In this document: piece after piece, positions 23,334 to 37,807 of the stretch
How the letters are laid out: the number at the start of each line of letters is the position of its first letter
Numbering within the stretch: the first letter of the stretch is position 1
From: Hymenoscyphus infarciens
Lineage: Eukaryota > Ascomycota > Leotiomycetes > Helotiales > Helotiaceae
DNA: 64,000 nucleotides
Assembly (NCBI GenBank): GCA_001414345.1
Contig: LLCB01000067.1
Coordinates: 124,001 to 188,000 of the forward strand
Direction: 5' to 3'
Notes under the pieces: generated by a model
Told to the model about the DNA's origin: nothing
The model's input: the letters and a program-made list of their open reading frames with translations, nothing else
Databases searched by the model: none
Translations under genes and position numbers: made by a program

Positions 23334-24725
23334 TCACTGCTCAATTAAATCCCTATCATACTTCTCCCACACCTTCTGAATGATCTCATGTCTCTTGACA
23401 CCCCACTTAAAATCAGGATACCACTCCCCCTTCCTATACGCCTCATAAACCCTCCCAATATTCTGCGCAGTTAACGGCAACTCGTCCCATTCATCTTTCA
23501 CCCCTTCCAGTACCTCAACAGTTCCCTTCGCAGCATCATAAAATTCCAACTTCGTGGCAGGGTTTCCGATGTTCAAGCCCATAGTAGGCGAAGTGAGTCT
23601 CAGCTCCCCATTTTCTCCTTGAACCCGCCATTCCACACCTGGTGTAGCGGGGAATGGCTTTCCACCGCGGAAGTGGAGGGAGATTGGTGCGTTTGAAGTT
23701 GCTAGGAGACCTTGAAGGAGGATCTGATCTGGGACGTTGTTCGGGATGTTTTTTACGATTACTTCATTGTTTTTCGAGGGGTCGACGATGTCTTTGAGGG
23801 GATGACGGTTTGCTAATAGACTCTGAAGAGTTTTGAATTCTCCCAACGCTGGATCATGTTAGTAAAATTATGCTTGAGAAACATGCAAGTGACAACATAC
23901 CCGATTGAACATATTCAAGTGCATGGCCGAGATGGATTGTGGTTACATTGCCACCAATCTCTCGATCAACGAAATACCTCACATTCTTACTTTCAGTCTT
24001 GTCTCCATTTCCAAGTGAAATGAAGAGAGAACTGGAGAGTATCTTTCCAATCATTCCACTATCCAGTATCTCCTTTAATTTCCGGACAATAGGAGAATAT
24101 GAAGCTTGGAGGCCAACAATAGTCTTGGCGTTGTATTTGGTAGCAAGTGCTTCCATTTCCTTTGCGACTTCGAGATTTTTATCCATTGGCCACTCAACAA
24201 AAACTGCCTTCCCGGCAATAATGCTTGGTCGTACAGTGGAGAAATGCCTGTCCACACGAACACTGCAAACCACTAGGTCAACCTCTTTATCTGCAGCAAG
24301 ATCTTGAAAATTTGTCAGCTGATGATGGTATCTAGAGTTCTGACATGGAGAAGTCAAACCTTCTGGCTTGTCGTAAGCTTTCGTCTCAGCTGGCAATTCA
24401 TATCTTCTGATGGCTTCTTTCGCTGTTGCGACTGAAGTGTTGAGAAGGGCCACGATCTGATAGTTGGGAGACGCTTTCAAGTATGGCAAGTGAGCCACTG
24501 CTGTCCACTAGGTGATGGGGGAGTTAGTATTTGCCTATCAAGAAATATCTCGGGATACGGCACAGGATAAATGTTGGGGTTCAGGAATGATTCTGGAGTG
24601 ATTCAGGAGTGGTTTAAGAGAAAGGAAGTGGGGGAACAGTGTCCCCATTACCTTACAGCGGTGCCTTCGTACTCATCAGGTGGCGCACCAGAAAGGCCGA
24701 TCAACCCAACTCTTATTGGTGCCAT
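23334..24725 (-). CDS. Gfo/Idh/MocA-family oxidoreductase, GAL80-like
   Basis: Exons: 24657-24725, 24360-24507, 23901-24302 and 23334-23848; 377 aa. NAD(P)-binding Rossmann N-terminus (MAPIRVGLIGLSG) with a GTAW motif at the first splice. Then LVVCSVRVDRH and VFVEWP, the EWP/EKP signature of this family, around residue 110. The C-terminal alpha/beta domain contains GGNVTTIHLGHALEYVQS. Fungal members resemble the galactose repressor Gal80, and some act as sugar dehydrogenases or sensors; the substrate cannot be told here. The 57-bp intron at 24303-24359 is open in frame, so retaining it would insert 19 residues. Removing it restores the family reading KPEDLAADKEVDL. Cytosolic or nuclear location is inferred from the lack of a signal peptide. 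Confidence 0.88.
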
Positions 24726-27716
<2,991 letters not shown>

Positions 27717-28481
27717 ATGCTCCTCCAACTTCTCAGCCTCGCCTCTCTGGCAACAGCCATCCTCCCCTCCCCACCACAACACATCTTCTCCAACCCCTCC
27801 TCCCCCTCCAACGACCACTCAACCTTCCGCATCCCCACCGCCTACGAATCCGCCATCCTCGGCCGTCGAATCCTCCACCTCACCTCTCTTGGGACACTAA
27901 GCACCATCTTTCCCTCTCCAAACCATGCCGAAACCCTCGAACAACGGCCCTCAGGCCTGGCAGGCATGCCAATAGGCTTGATGGACTACATCTCCGACTG
28001 CGAAGGCACAGGAAATCCCACAATCCTAGCAATAAACATAGCAACCTCATTCAAAAACGCTGCAGCAGGTTCGAATATCTCTCTCGCTCTGCAATGGACA
28101 CCGCCCCATCCACCTGCAAAGCGAATTTCCTCGTTGCAAAAACTTCCTTATTCCGCCGCGAACCTGCCTCGATTTAGTATCTTGGGGTATCTCGAGAAAA
28201 TCGAGGATACGCAGGAATTGAGGGAGTGTTTTGTAAATACACATCCAGATGCTAAATACTGGCTTCCGGGAAACCCAATTCATAGAAGTGAGTGGGTGAG
28301 ACTAGTTGTGCAGGATATCTATTGGGTTGGGGGATTTGGGGACAGAGCTTATATCGGTTGGATCGATGCTAGTGACTGGAATAATGTTACAAAAGAGGAA
28401 TGGGAGGATGTGAGGTTGCCCGGGGAGAAGAAAGGTTGGAAGGAATGGGCTGTTGAGAGTTTGAGGGAATGGGAATTGTAG
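27717..28481 (+). CDS. Secreted CREG-like / pyridoxamine-phosphate-oxidase-fold protein
   Basis: Single exon, 254 aa. Starts with a clear signal peptide (MLLQLLSLASLATAILPSPP). The body matches the CREG-type flavin-reductase-like split-barrel family (PF13883 type). It opens with SAILGRRILHLTSLGTLSTI and continues with GLMDYISDCEGTGNPTILAINIATSFKNAAAGSNISLALQW. It ends with RLVVQDIYWVGGFGDRAYIGWI near residue 220. Members are glycosylated secretory or vacuolar proteins, mostly without FMN or enzyme activity. Two N-glycosylation sequons are visible (NIS, NVT). Upstream is a long intergenic region; downstream 600 bp is empty. Confidence 0.85.
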   Translation: MLLQLLSLASLATAILPSPPQHIFSNPSSPSNDHSTFRIPTAYESAILGRRILHLTSLGTLSTIFPSPNHAETLEQRPSGLAGMPIGLMDYISDCEGTGNPTILAINIATSFKNAAAGSNISLALQWTPPHPPAKRISSLQKLPYSAANLPRFSILGYLEKIEDTQELRECFVNTHPDAKYWLPGNPIHRSEWVRLVVQDIYWVGGFGDRAYIGWIDASDWNNVTKEEWEDVRLPGEKKGWKEWAVESLREWEL

Positions 28482-29101
28482 AGAGGTATTTAGTTGATAT
28501 AAGTAAGTAGCAGAAGAACTTGAACTACTTCTTTGTATATTACACGATGTTAATATATTTCTCTGTCACAAGAGTCGAGGATGGCGAGGGAACAATGGAT
28601 GATCATATCTTATGAGACAAAATGCCCCACTCCAATCACATCTGAAGATCATACATCACAGTATCTCTCAGGAAGCTAACAGAAAAGCAATGATGATACA
28701 TTAAACTCTTCTTCCGCCTTCACATCACGATTAACTTTAAGTTATCCACCTTGGGGTTCTGATGATGTGATATCAGTCTCCCACAGTGTGGCACATTTTG
28801 ATACCATAGCACACGATATTTCTGTGGGAAAACCATCACATGAGCATTCTTCCAAATGTACTCATTTTCTTATGCTTTTATTCCATTAGCTATAGTACAT
28901 CTAATATTAATCTCAATGTACGAATAATACCCCTTCCTCCCACCGAAAAGCTATGTTCGTCTCATGCTGCAAATCAACCGTCTTTGCACCAGCAAGCCAT
29001 TGCAAGTTTGCCAAAAACAATCAAGCAAGCAAACCCAGTCCCTCAGTGCCCAACCCTGCCCGAACTCCATAACGCCTTGGAACTATTCTACAACCATCTC
29101 T
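28482..29101. other. Convergent spacer, no supported gene
   Basis: Lies between the CREG-like gene (+) and the DUF262 gene (-). A 94-codon plus-strand frame (28840-29124) begins with a hydrophobic stretch. It overlaps the end of the DUF262 gene and has no other support. Confidence 0.45.
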
Positions 29102-31677
29102 CTATTCCTTTCGAGGCTTCTTAGGCACTGGTGCTTTGCGTGAGAAAGGTCTAGGACGCTTTACGGCACCAATGGAAGCAACTAACGAGTCAACTAAGGG
29201 GTTTTCAGAAGCTTTCTTGGCCGTTGGTGATTTGCTAGTCCCATCTTCACCATTGGTTGCAGTAAATTTGGTCTTCTCGTTAATTTCTGCGGGTTTGGTG
29301 TTATTGTCAGATGCTGCTGTAGATTTGCTTCTCTCGCCCGATGGTGGTTTGCTTATCTCTTTAGTCGCACTCGAGGGTATTTTTTCGATGGCAGTCGCAG
29401 GTTGGTTGATTACTACGGCCGCACTGATTTGGTCTTGATCGTTACTTGCAGTTAATGGCTGCACATCTTCGTTGGATGGAACGAGTTTGCGGCTCTCCGT
29501 AACTGCGACGGGTTTGACTTCACCCTTCATCTCTCGTCGTTGAATATTTTCGTCAGCCGCGGAAGATTTGCTACTTTCCGTAGCAGTGATATCTTTGGTC
29601 CCCTCGTTCGCTGTGGTTGAAGGTTCATTCTGTTTGGTTTCGATAGGTGCATTGCTTTCCTCGATGGTTTCCTTGATGCCTTGGGTTGCTGCCTCGTTTC
29701 TTCCACCAGCGCCATTGTTCAATTGTCTCCTCGGTCTATCCACTGATGAGATGATATCCGGAAGTGGAGGCTTATCCTCATTCATATCATCACTATCGCT
29801 GTCGTCGCCCAAGTTGGAAGGTGAACTGGGCTCCGGTGTACTTTCAGCAGACGTGAGACTAGAACCCGAAGAGCCAGGACGATCCCAATCCTCAAATTCT
29901 CCATCGCCTGCTTCCCCGTCGCCAATATCCATTTGCTGGTCTGCAGATTGTTCCTCATCTGGGAGTCCACGTCTGCGGCGCATCTCCACGTAGATAAACT
30001 TCCACACCGTAGCCCAACAATGGGCATTGAGTCGTAGATCCTGGTGCTTGATTCGCAGATAAATTCGCAAAGCCTTCACATCTTCGATGAGCTCTTCATC
30101 TGTACGGTTCTTCATATGGCAAGACACCAGAATACCTGTAGCAACAAGCTCTAGCGGAGAGAAAGTTCGGACATGATCAGTCTCAGGTTTTCGTAAGAAA
30201 TCAGCAGATGGATCAAAGGCAGAATTCTCCTTGACTTTGAATCGTGTAGCTGTGATTTGTTCCGAGCATAATTTGACCAAATATTCGTATTTATCAAAGA
30301 CCAGTTTGAATCTATCCTTGAGCGCGTTGGAAATGGGCTTTTCATCTTCGAGGACTCTGAGTAAAGCGGTTGGGTTTGCTTGGAGTGTGGGTGCGGAAGA
30401 TCGCCTTTGTCTGGTCGAAATCTGCATGACTTCTTGCAACATGGTGAAAATTGTCAACACTAGACGGAATCCAGAGGCTCGACTTTGTTTCGATACTTTT
30501 AATGAATATTAACAATCATAAGATGAGGTAAGAATGCATTGCGAACTTACAGTTTACAATTAGATTATAGTCGTCCTCATATTGTCTGGTGAAATTTGCC
30601 CACTCTGTAGACATGGCGCGCATCTTCTCCGCTTGTGTGAGAGCAATACCACGCTGGACCAACTGAAACATCGTTTCCTCAGTCTCCACCCTCAGTTCCT
30701 TATACTCATAACAGCAGAAGGATTGTTTCAGGAAATGAGCTCTGACAGCTTTAGGCAGTATGTTGTGATTGCTAGGAACCTCTCTCCCATTGACTTTAGG
30801 ATGGCAATAGTACCTGTTATGATATTAGATTGATGTAGGTTAAAGGTTGAAGAATATCTATCGTACCATTTCTTTTGTGGCGAGTTAGAGTCGAAAAATC
30901 CGATTTGACCCGTCATGAATTTAAATACAGAGGTTAAACGCTGCTTTCCATCAACACATATTCGAGTCAAAACCGCTTTTCTCTTGCCATTTCTAGTGGC
31001 AAACGTTTTTTTGACATTGAAGATGATTGGCGGAATAAAGTAGCCCACTAGGTGAGATATAAATTAGTCATCAGAACAATTTGAAAAATATCGAGGGCGC
31101 ATGGAGTTACTTAGAATAGATGTGATCAATAATGATGACCGGCCGTCATCCCAGACCACTTCTCTTTGGTACTCTGGGTCAAGGACAATGTGACCACTCT
31201 CTATGCATGCTAAAGAAAAATTAGTAAAGGTTGGGCACAAATTTCAGGTTCGGAATTACCAAAGAGATCCCCAAGCAGCCTGGTGATAATTACTGGCTCT
31301 GGAACCTGGGGTATCTTGAAGTCTAGACTAAATTTAGTAACTTGCATATCGATGCCGAAGTCATCCCACCCACCTTGACAAACGAAATGTGGCACCCCAT
31401 CAATTTCTGCAATACCCTCAAACGACAAATCCACGATTTCGACATCGCCTTCAGTTCCATTCTTTCCATCCACATCATCAAACATAGACCTGGAGGCAGT
31501 GAGGTTGGCTTTTTCGCTTGGTGGCTCCTCTTTTTTGAGGCCATTTTTGCGATTGGTACTGGATGATCCTGGATCAGCTTTTCCAGCCCCGTTTTGTCTG
31601 GTATCAGACTCCTTCGAGGTGGTCGGGGGAGATGTTGCATCCTTAGATGGGATTTCGCTATCGGATTTTGTCGACAT
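29102..31677 (-). CDS. DUF262 (GmrSD N-terminal, ParB-like) domain protein
   Basis: Exons: 31260-31677, 31111-31209, 30867-31047, 30551-30813 and 29102-30495; 784 aa. Residues about 1-100 are disordered. Residues about 130-330 carry the DUF262/ParB-like signature, split over four exons and restored by splicing: GHIVLDPEYQREVVW, YFIPPIIF, and ICVDGKQRLTSVFKFMTGQIGF. A helical region follows (FRLVLTIFTMLQEVMQ), then about 250 residues of low-complexity Ser/Thr/Lys/Glu sequence with Pro- and Lys-rich ends. In bacteria this domain is the NTPase-like part of GmrSD type IV restriction enzymes. Fungal copies are widespread but poorly understood. I see no DUF1524 HNH nuclease half. The basic tail suggests a nuclear location (inference). 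Confidence 0.85.
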
Positions 31678-32873
31678 CTTCTTGCATGAAGGGAGTGGTG
31701 GCAGGCAAGAATACCTACATTCAAAGTTAGTGAAGTTTGTTTAGATTTGGGCTTTAAAACGAGTTATTCAAACGTCTTTGACAGATATATATCAAGAAAA
31801 TCTAGCAATAAGCTGGCTTGAACTTCCAACTTTGGAGCCGCGGGTTCTGGTGAAACATAGAACAACTACAGCTAAGTGGTTGACGCAAACAAATAAACGT
31901 GAAAGATTGCCTCACAGAAGAGGGAGACTCTATGGAAGTTGCAAGCCTCAATACAGCGTATTGTATAGCAATGCAAAAATGAGCCCGTGTGAGCATTAGT
32001 CTTTCATATCCCATGCCTCCGAAGTAGTCTAGACTATGTATAGTGCAGTCACCCTCCGATTTTGCAATGAAGGAAACCGAGGGCGGGGGAATAAAGAGCG
32101 TCACCAGCCAAAAAGGAAAAGTAAGGAGCGAGTCGCCAAAGCTGAGGTAAGATATTCACTCCCAAAGCAAGTTATGGATCCCACCGAAAAGACTGAAAAG
32201 CAGCTGTTGAGAAAATCACTATGTCGCCAAACTAGCCACAAACATACGCAACCATATTCCAAGCCTTTCAAGTTGGAGTTGCCTACAGTGAAGATGGTGG
32301 TGGGAAGAGACAGGTAACGCGACCAGGGTATGAAAGTAGATGCGCCGAGACATGACGAAGAAAGTTTGGTACTTGCCTGGAACTACCGGAGGAATAGATT
32401 CGAGTCCCGAATGGCTTCTGGTATTCGAGATTGAAAGGTCTGGTTCAAAGAAGGAAGCGCCTAGAGGATGGTAGGGAAAGATTTAATAGTGAGTGTCGAC
32501 TCGGATTTTGAGGAACTTTCGAATCGAGGTTGATGAGTGGAGGGGTTGAAGCGGCGGGCTTGAACCGGTGCCACGTGCTAGCCATATTAGGCAGGTGGGG
32601 CAATTTGGCTCGAGACTTTAAAGTTGAAAGAATAACTTCTCCAAAGAATCTGTGTGACTATTAAAATTTGAGAAATGTTACTAGTGAAATTGTTACAAAC
32701 TTTTCCGCAGATTGACTCCTCCCTATCCATAATAACGAAGTTTGAAAGTCAGGAAATATTTACTTTTGACTCATTTTATTTCGTTTCCGTTACAATTGAC
32801 ACCATTTCTCCCTGGCCGATAATCCAGAAGGTCAACCATAACGCCCATCCTCAAACTCCATCACCAAAACCAT
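31678..32873. other. Intergenic, no supported gene
   Basis: 1.2 kb upstream of the DUF262 gene and downstream of ipi1. Frames up to 100 codons, all without motifs; presumably promoter, 5' UTR and 3' UTR sequence. Confidence 0.5.
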
Positions 32874-34088
32874 TTATTGGGTATCATCAATTCCACTGTA
32901 GTCCACCATCCCTTCCCGAAGAGCCTTACTCAAAACTGCAGCTGCTCTGCCAGCCTCTCCAGCTTCCTTTTTGACGTTTTCCAAACCTTCCATCACTGCT
33001 GGCTGAAACCTGGTTGCAAAAACTCTCTGCCGATCTTCCCTATCAATGTACATCTCTCCCTCCTCATCTCTCGAGGAACCAAACAAATTCAGATGTGCGA
33101 ACGCGTTTGGCCTGGCCGGAATCATGTGCACCTCCACGTTGCATAGTGGAAACATGGTATTGCTGGAGCCCGTGGGCGACTCGGTCTTTTCCTCCACCAA
33201 CCCAGCTCGTAGAAATTTTGCAAGCATAATGAGCTGTCTTGGAAAGGCTTTCCCGGCTTTACCAAATGATGCTCTACTCGCCGATGTCCATTTCGTAGAC
33301 CCGCTGCTTGACGCCCATCCCATCATCGACATGAAACTTTTGAGGGTTTTGACCCACCCTCCCGGGCACGTCACAATGTCTTCTTTGGCCACTTCCATTA
33401 GCCATTCCAGCAGAGCAAGAGCATCAACTCGAATGGGTGCAGCAAGATGCGTCATTCCAGCTCTGGTATAGAGCAATGCCTGTTCAGCGCGATCTCCAAC
33501 TTCAGCGGGTGGTAAAAGGCGCAGGAATTTCAGAAGCTGGGACCGGACGGCTGGAGATCCATCCAGAATCAGAGGAATCAGCTTAGGGAGGAGAATGGCT
33601 GTTGGTAATGGCATGGAGGCATTGACAGGCTGGGAGGATAGCTGGGTGGTGAGGTAGGAGAGCGCATCTTTTCTCTGGGTGTCTGATTTGGATGAAGATG
33701 CCAGGGAAACGTAGTGAGAGAATTGAGAGAATGATGATGGCGCGGAAGTTGTAAGAGATTGTTGATTGACGGTAATTGCTAGAGAATTGGTTAGCTTTGG
33801 GAGATATAAAAATTGGCTGGCGGCAGATAGGATATGCGCCAGAGGAGCTCGTAAAACCAGCAAAATGCTGTAGACTGTAATATGAAATCTTGATTACTCA
33901 ATTTACTTACACTTGCTCTTGAAACTTGTATCTGTGAAGTTGTCTGCTTTCTGCTTTGCCTTGCCAACCTTGAGCTTGGTTTTCTAGAGGTTTTTTGTTA
34001 GCGTGTGCTGTAAAAAATAAAAGCAGCGCTGGATGCGCACCTGAAAGTCCTTCTTCTTCTCTTTCTTCTTCCGCTGGCTTGATCCCAT
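32874..34088 (-). CDS. ipi1: Pre-rRNA-processing protein Ipi1 (TEX10-like)
   Basis: Exons: 34041-34088, 33911-33983 and 32874-33778; 341 aa. Ipi1 belongs to the Rix1/IPI complex needed for ITS2 processing and late 60S subunit maturation in the nucleoplasm. The basic start (MGSSQRKKKEKKKDFQ) and KTKLKVGKAKQKADNFTDTSFKSKS, then ITVNQQSL, are typical and are assembled only by the two splices. A HEAT-like alpha-helical body follows (RKDALSYLTTQL, LIPLILDGSPAVRSQLLKFLRLLP). Length fits the family. The gene is divergent from a small membrane-protein gene whose start is only 62 bp away. The 132-bp second intron is longer than most here. Confidence 0.93.
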
Positions 34089-34150
34089 ATTGACTTTTCT
34101 TCACGCAACGCGACACATCAACCTCACCTACAAGCAATAAAAAATTCAAG
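34089..34150. promoter_or_regulatory. 62-bp divergent start-to-start region
   Basis: Only 62 bp separates the ipi1 ATG (-) from the ATG of the small membrane protein (+). The two genes must therefore share a compact bidirectional promoter, or have core promoter elements inside each other's 5' regions. No TATA box is evident. Confidence 0.5.
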
Positions 34151-34640
34151 ATGCCTTCTAAGTTGGACTGGATCCACCTCGCCATCGCGCTTGTGAGTGT
34201 GGTCCGACAATTAACCGACTTCCGCGGCGATGCTAACTCTTTTGGGACAGGGCATCCTCCTCTTCCTTTGCCTTGCAGCTGTCATCCCAGGCATTTGTAT
34301 TAACATGCGCCAACGAAGAATTGCCAGAAACCAGCAATCTCCAAGCCCAATTAACGCTCGATCTTCTTCCTCAAGCTCCCGCCGATCTGACCATCTCGGA
34401 CCCTTCGAACTCGAAGCTCCCTCGCGCGCGTACACGCCATCCCCATCCACATCGATCCAATCCTCCGGTCACTCTTCTACCAGCTACTTTGCAACCTCCA
34501 ACTATTCGTGCGGATCAGAGTTCACATATCACGCGTCTGATCGCGACAACAGCTCGCCGGACCTTGAGAGACGCTTGCAGAACGATTTCGAGCCGCAGGA
34601 GGGTAATTGGGGGGTTTCACGATGGCTTCCATTGGCGTAA
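34151..34640 (+). CDS. Small single-pass membrane protein, unknown function
   Basis: Exons 34151-34192 and 34251-34640; 143 aa. The intron is convincing (GTGAGT, GCTAAC, ACAG). Begins MPSKLDWIHLAIAL and continues GILLFLCLAAVIPGICINM, one transmembrane helix of about 22 residues. A Ser/Pro/Arg-rich hydrophilic tail follows. I do not recognise a named family. The stop codon at 34638-34640 lies 19 nt past the ATG of the Roadblock gene, in another frame and inside that gene's first intron. If that downstream intron is also removed from this transcript, the frame would run about 20 codons further. Confidence 0.65.
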
Positions 34641-35100
34641 GTTGGACGGATACAGCATCAGAGTACGTTGCTAACTCGAGAGGCAGGCTACCACCCCGAG
34701 TACAGTATCAGAGACGATTGCGCGACTATCTGGAAAACCAAATGTGAAGGCGACAATGGTCTTGGATCGAGCGGCAAATACTATTCTGCAGACCAGCGGG
34801 TCCTTCGTTTCTTTCCGACCAGTTGATACCCCGCGCGATGGAAGTTCTGAGGATGGGGTGGAGGAATTTGCGGCTATGATTTCCAAGTTTGTACACACGT
34901 CTGGAGGTCTGATTCAGGATCTTGATACGGAGGTAAGGACCCAAGAGCTCAAGCTGGACTCTTTCAATTGCAGAATACATGCTAACAAACGGCAGGATGA
35001 CGTTAAGCTTCTTCGATTACGGACAAAGAAACACGAACTTGTCATCGTTCCAGATGCAAAGTACATTTTCGTAGTTGTACACGATACTCCTCCAGCCTAA
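34622..35100 (+). CDS. Roadblock/LC7-type dynein light chain-like protein
   Basis: Exons 34622-34636, 34687-34932 and 34996-35100; 121 aa. Roadblock/LC7 proteins are small dynein light chains or GTPase regulators. Here the fungal dynein-type ending DDVKLLRLRTKKHELVIVPD...YIFVVVHD is clear. The N-terminus MASIG-ATTPSTVSETIARLSGKPNVKATMVLD is created by a 50-bp intron with CTAAC branch site and GGCAG acceptor. The second intron (63 bp) ends GCTAAC...GGCAG. The first coding exon is only five codons and lies within the last exon of the preceding gene. Confidence 0.88.
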
Positions 35101-35239
35101 TGTTTTTCCTTCCAAATCGGCGTTCTTTTCCTCTTTTACTGAATGATACCCCAGCATATCTGGCGTTGGGACTGGGAATATTGGTACATAGATACCTTGA
35201 CGAAATACAAGCACAAGTCCACTTGATACTGAAATTCGC

Positions 35240-37080
35240 GTGCCTCAATGAAGTGATAAGTTTGCAAATTTGACTAAGTATATTAATACCTTTGAATACG
35301 AAATAATATGTCTAGTAAGTTCAGCTGTTAGACTAAAGTATTCAAGAATACTTGAAGTAAATACATTAAATAAACACTGTTTAGAGATACTAATTAACTA
35401 TCTAGTCTAAAGATTGCTAAGTGTTATATAACTTTATTCATTTCAATGAGTTACTCTAATTTTTTTAAACAGTCTAATTCAGTAGCTAAACTTACTCGAC
35501 CTACGATTTTCATTTAAGGTAGGCTTTTGCTATATATCGCACTTCTATTATTTAGAGCTCTTGATTATTCTCTTATTCTTAAATAACCTAATCTAATAAA
35601 TAAACTTACTAGACTTATTCTCTAAATTTAAAGTCGGGTTTTATTATACTTCGTACTTCAAACCTAACGTGCTAGTAGCTTACGAGGTACCGAGTTTTAT
35701 TATATTTTATACTTTAGACTAGAGATTTCTTCTAAATTAGAGAGAGAATAGAAAAAAAGTTCTATTTCATAGTAGCTATAGTAGTAAGTTTAAGTATTTA
35801 ACTAAAGTATTTCTTAATATTAGAGTAACTTAGTTTTTTAAATAGTATCTAGATAGACTAAGTATTTAACTAATACTATATACTTTTAGAAATTATATAT
35901 TTCTATTTAATTCGCTTTATTACTTTAATATTCTTAAGTAATCTAATCTAATAATTGAATTTATAAGACTTACGTTTAATAAAAAGCTATATTTAGAGAA
36001 ATTCAAAAGTCTATTAGTTTAAAATTCTATAAAGTCGAGTTTTATTATTTAATAAGAGCTATTATCGTAGCTAGGTTTAAACGTAGTAAGAAGTTTCGTT
36101 TATATTATACTTTAGACTTAAAAAGCTACTCTATTATTTATAATAATAAGTTAGAATATATACTATAGACTATTCTTAAAATATAGAAGTATTTTATAGT
36201 AAATTATATCTTAGATTAGAAAAGCAACTATTCTTTTTCTATAAATATAAGTTTTAAAATCTAAGTAGATATTATACTTAATTTATGTCTTTATACTACT
36301 CTTCTATGCTAAAATAATAGAGAAAAGAGCTTTTAAATTCTAAAATAAGTTTCTCTAAATATAGCTCTTTTTTAAAGTACTCTAATTTTACTTTCTCTTA
36401 AATATTACTATTTCTCTTCTTCTAAAAATCAGATCTTAATTATTTTACTAAACTTACTTTTACTTTTAACTCACTTTTCTCTCTAAAATATTCTTAGTAA
36501 AATTCCTCTTCTTCTTTTTATTTCTTAATCTTACGAGAATATTAAGATTTCTTTTCTTCTTCTATAAAACTAGTCTTTACTCTTTTTTATCTTTCTTAAA
36601 TCTTCTAACTAAATATAATTATTCTTCTTTTAAGAATGTCTATATCTCTTTAGTAATCTAAATAGAAAAGAAGAAGAAAAAGAGAGTTCTTTTTAACTAA
36701 ACGCTCTTTCTTTTTCCTAATATTTCTATATAAAGATTAATTAAATAGAGACTCTTTTTACTAAACTATAAAGAGAAAAGAGAATATTTAGAGTACTTAT
36801 ATTATCTTAGTAAACTAAGTCTTTATACTATTATTACTCTCTTCTTCTTTAATTCCTTTAGAATTACTATATCTATCTCTATAGTCTAAATTATAATTAC
36901 CTTTATTAATTTTCGAACCGCTATTTTTGTTACTAATATCTAACTCTCTATCGCTATTTTTTCTAATAAATACTTATAGAAATATTCAAATCTATTACGA
37001 GAATAAGCGACGAGTCGGGAGGATTTATTACTTTTACTCTTCGTGAGACCTATTATGCTTTTGCTTGTGAAGAACGAGGA
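35240..37080. repeat. AT-rich, ORF-free decayed repeat tract
   Basis: Nearly 1.8 kb with very few G and C bases, many TTA/TAA stops in every frame and recurring CTAGACTA/TTTAGACT-like words. This is what repeat-induced point mutation leaves of transposons in ascomycetes. I cannot identify the original element. No ORF reaches 60 codons here. Confidence 0.6.
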
Positions 37081-37600
37081 ACATCTCCAGGCGTGGCCTA
37101 TAGACACGGAACGCTCACTAGACTAACTACCTTGCTAGACAAGAATATACAAGCTCACAATGCGGACTCGACGTTTGACTATTTGTTGCGCCTCGTATAT
37201 CCAACAGCTGACGAGATTTTGAAGTTAGATCGTGCGAGGTTTCTTTTGTTGCACCTCGTAAACCAAACTAGGTAACAAGCTCACAGCAGTTCGCCGGGGG
37301 AAGGAAGATCAGCTAGAAAAGAAATTGTCGCACATCGCAAGAATGGGTTAGTGTGATGCTCTTCCTATTTGTATTGTTGTATGTCGCACATCGCAAGCTG
37401 GTGGGTAGTGTATATTCCTAAATCTTAAAAATCTATCACCCAGCTTTGTTGGGACTTACCAGTTTTGGTTTTTAGCTTATTGCTATCCAACATCTCCACA
37501 GAATTGAATATACAGCAGACAAAACAACACAAGACTTTGATAATTTTACGAAAATCCGACAGACAGTCGGAACATGTAAAAGGGGCTCTTGTATACACTT

Positions 37601-37807
37601 CGTAAAGAGGGTGGCAGCACGGAAGATTCCCTGTCAGGGCTATCTATATGATCTACGCATCAATCAATGCAGAGCTACAAGTACAATTGTCACCAATAAG
37701 ACAAGCGCATATGCTAGAGCTCAGTCACGTGTAAAACGACGCATATATAGAGGGTTAAGTTATGATTTATGTGTTAGGAGCATTCCAAGGTGGCCACCCT
37801 CTTTACG
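37601..37807. mobile_element. Possible 207-bp inverted-repeat element
   Basis: CGTAAAGAGGGTGGC at 37601-37615 is exactly mirrored as GCCACCCTCTTTACG at 37793-37807. The interior has no meaningful ORF and no clear target duplication is visible. Could be a MITE or a chance 15-bp inverted repeat; the location beside a decayed repeat block favours the former. Confidence 0.45.

Noticed and set aside
28840..29124. 94-codon frame with a hydrophobic start on the plus strand
   Set aside because: Overlaps the 3' end of the DUF262 gene and has no supporting motif.
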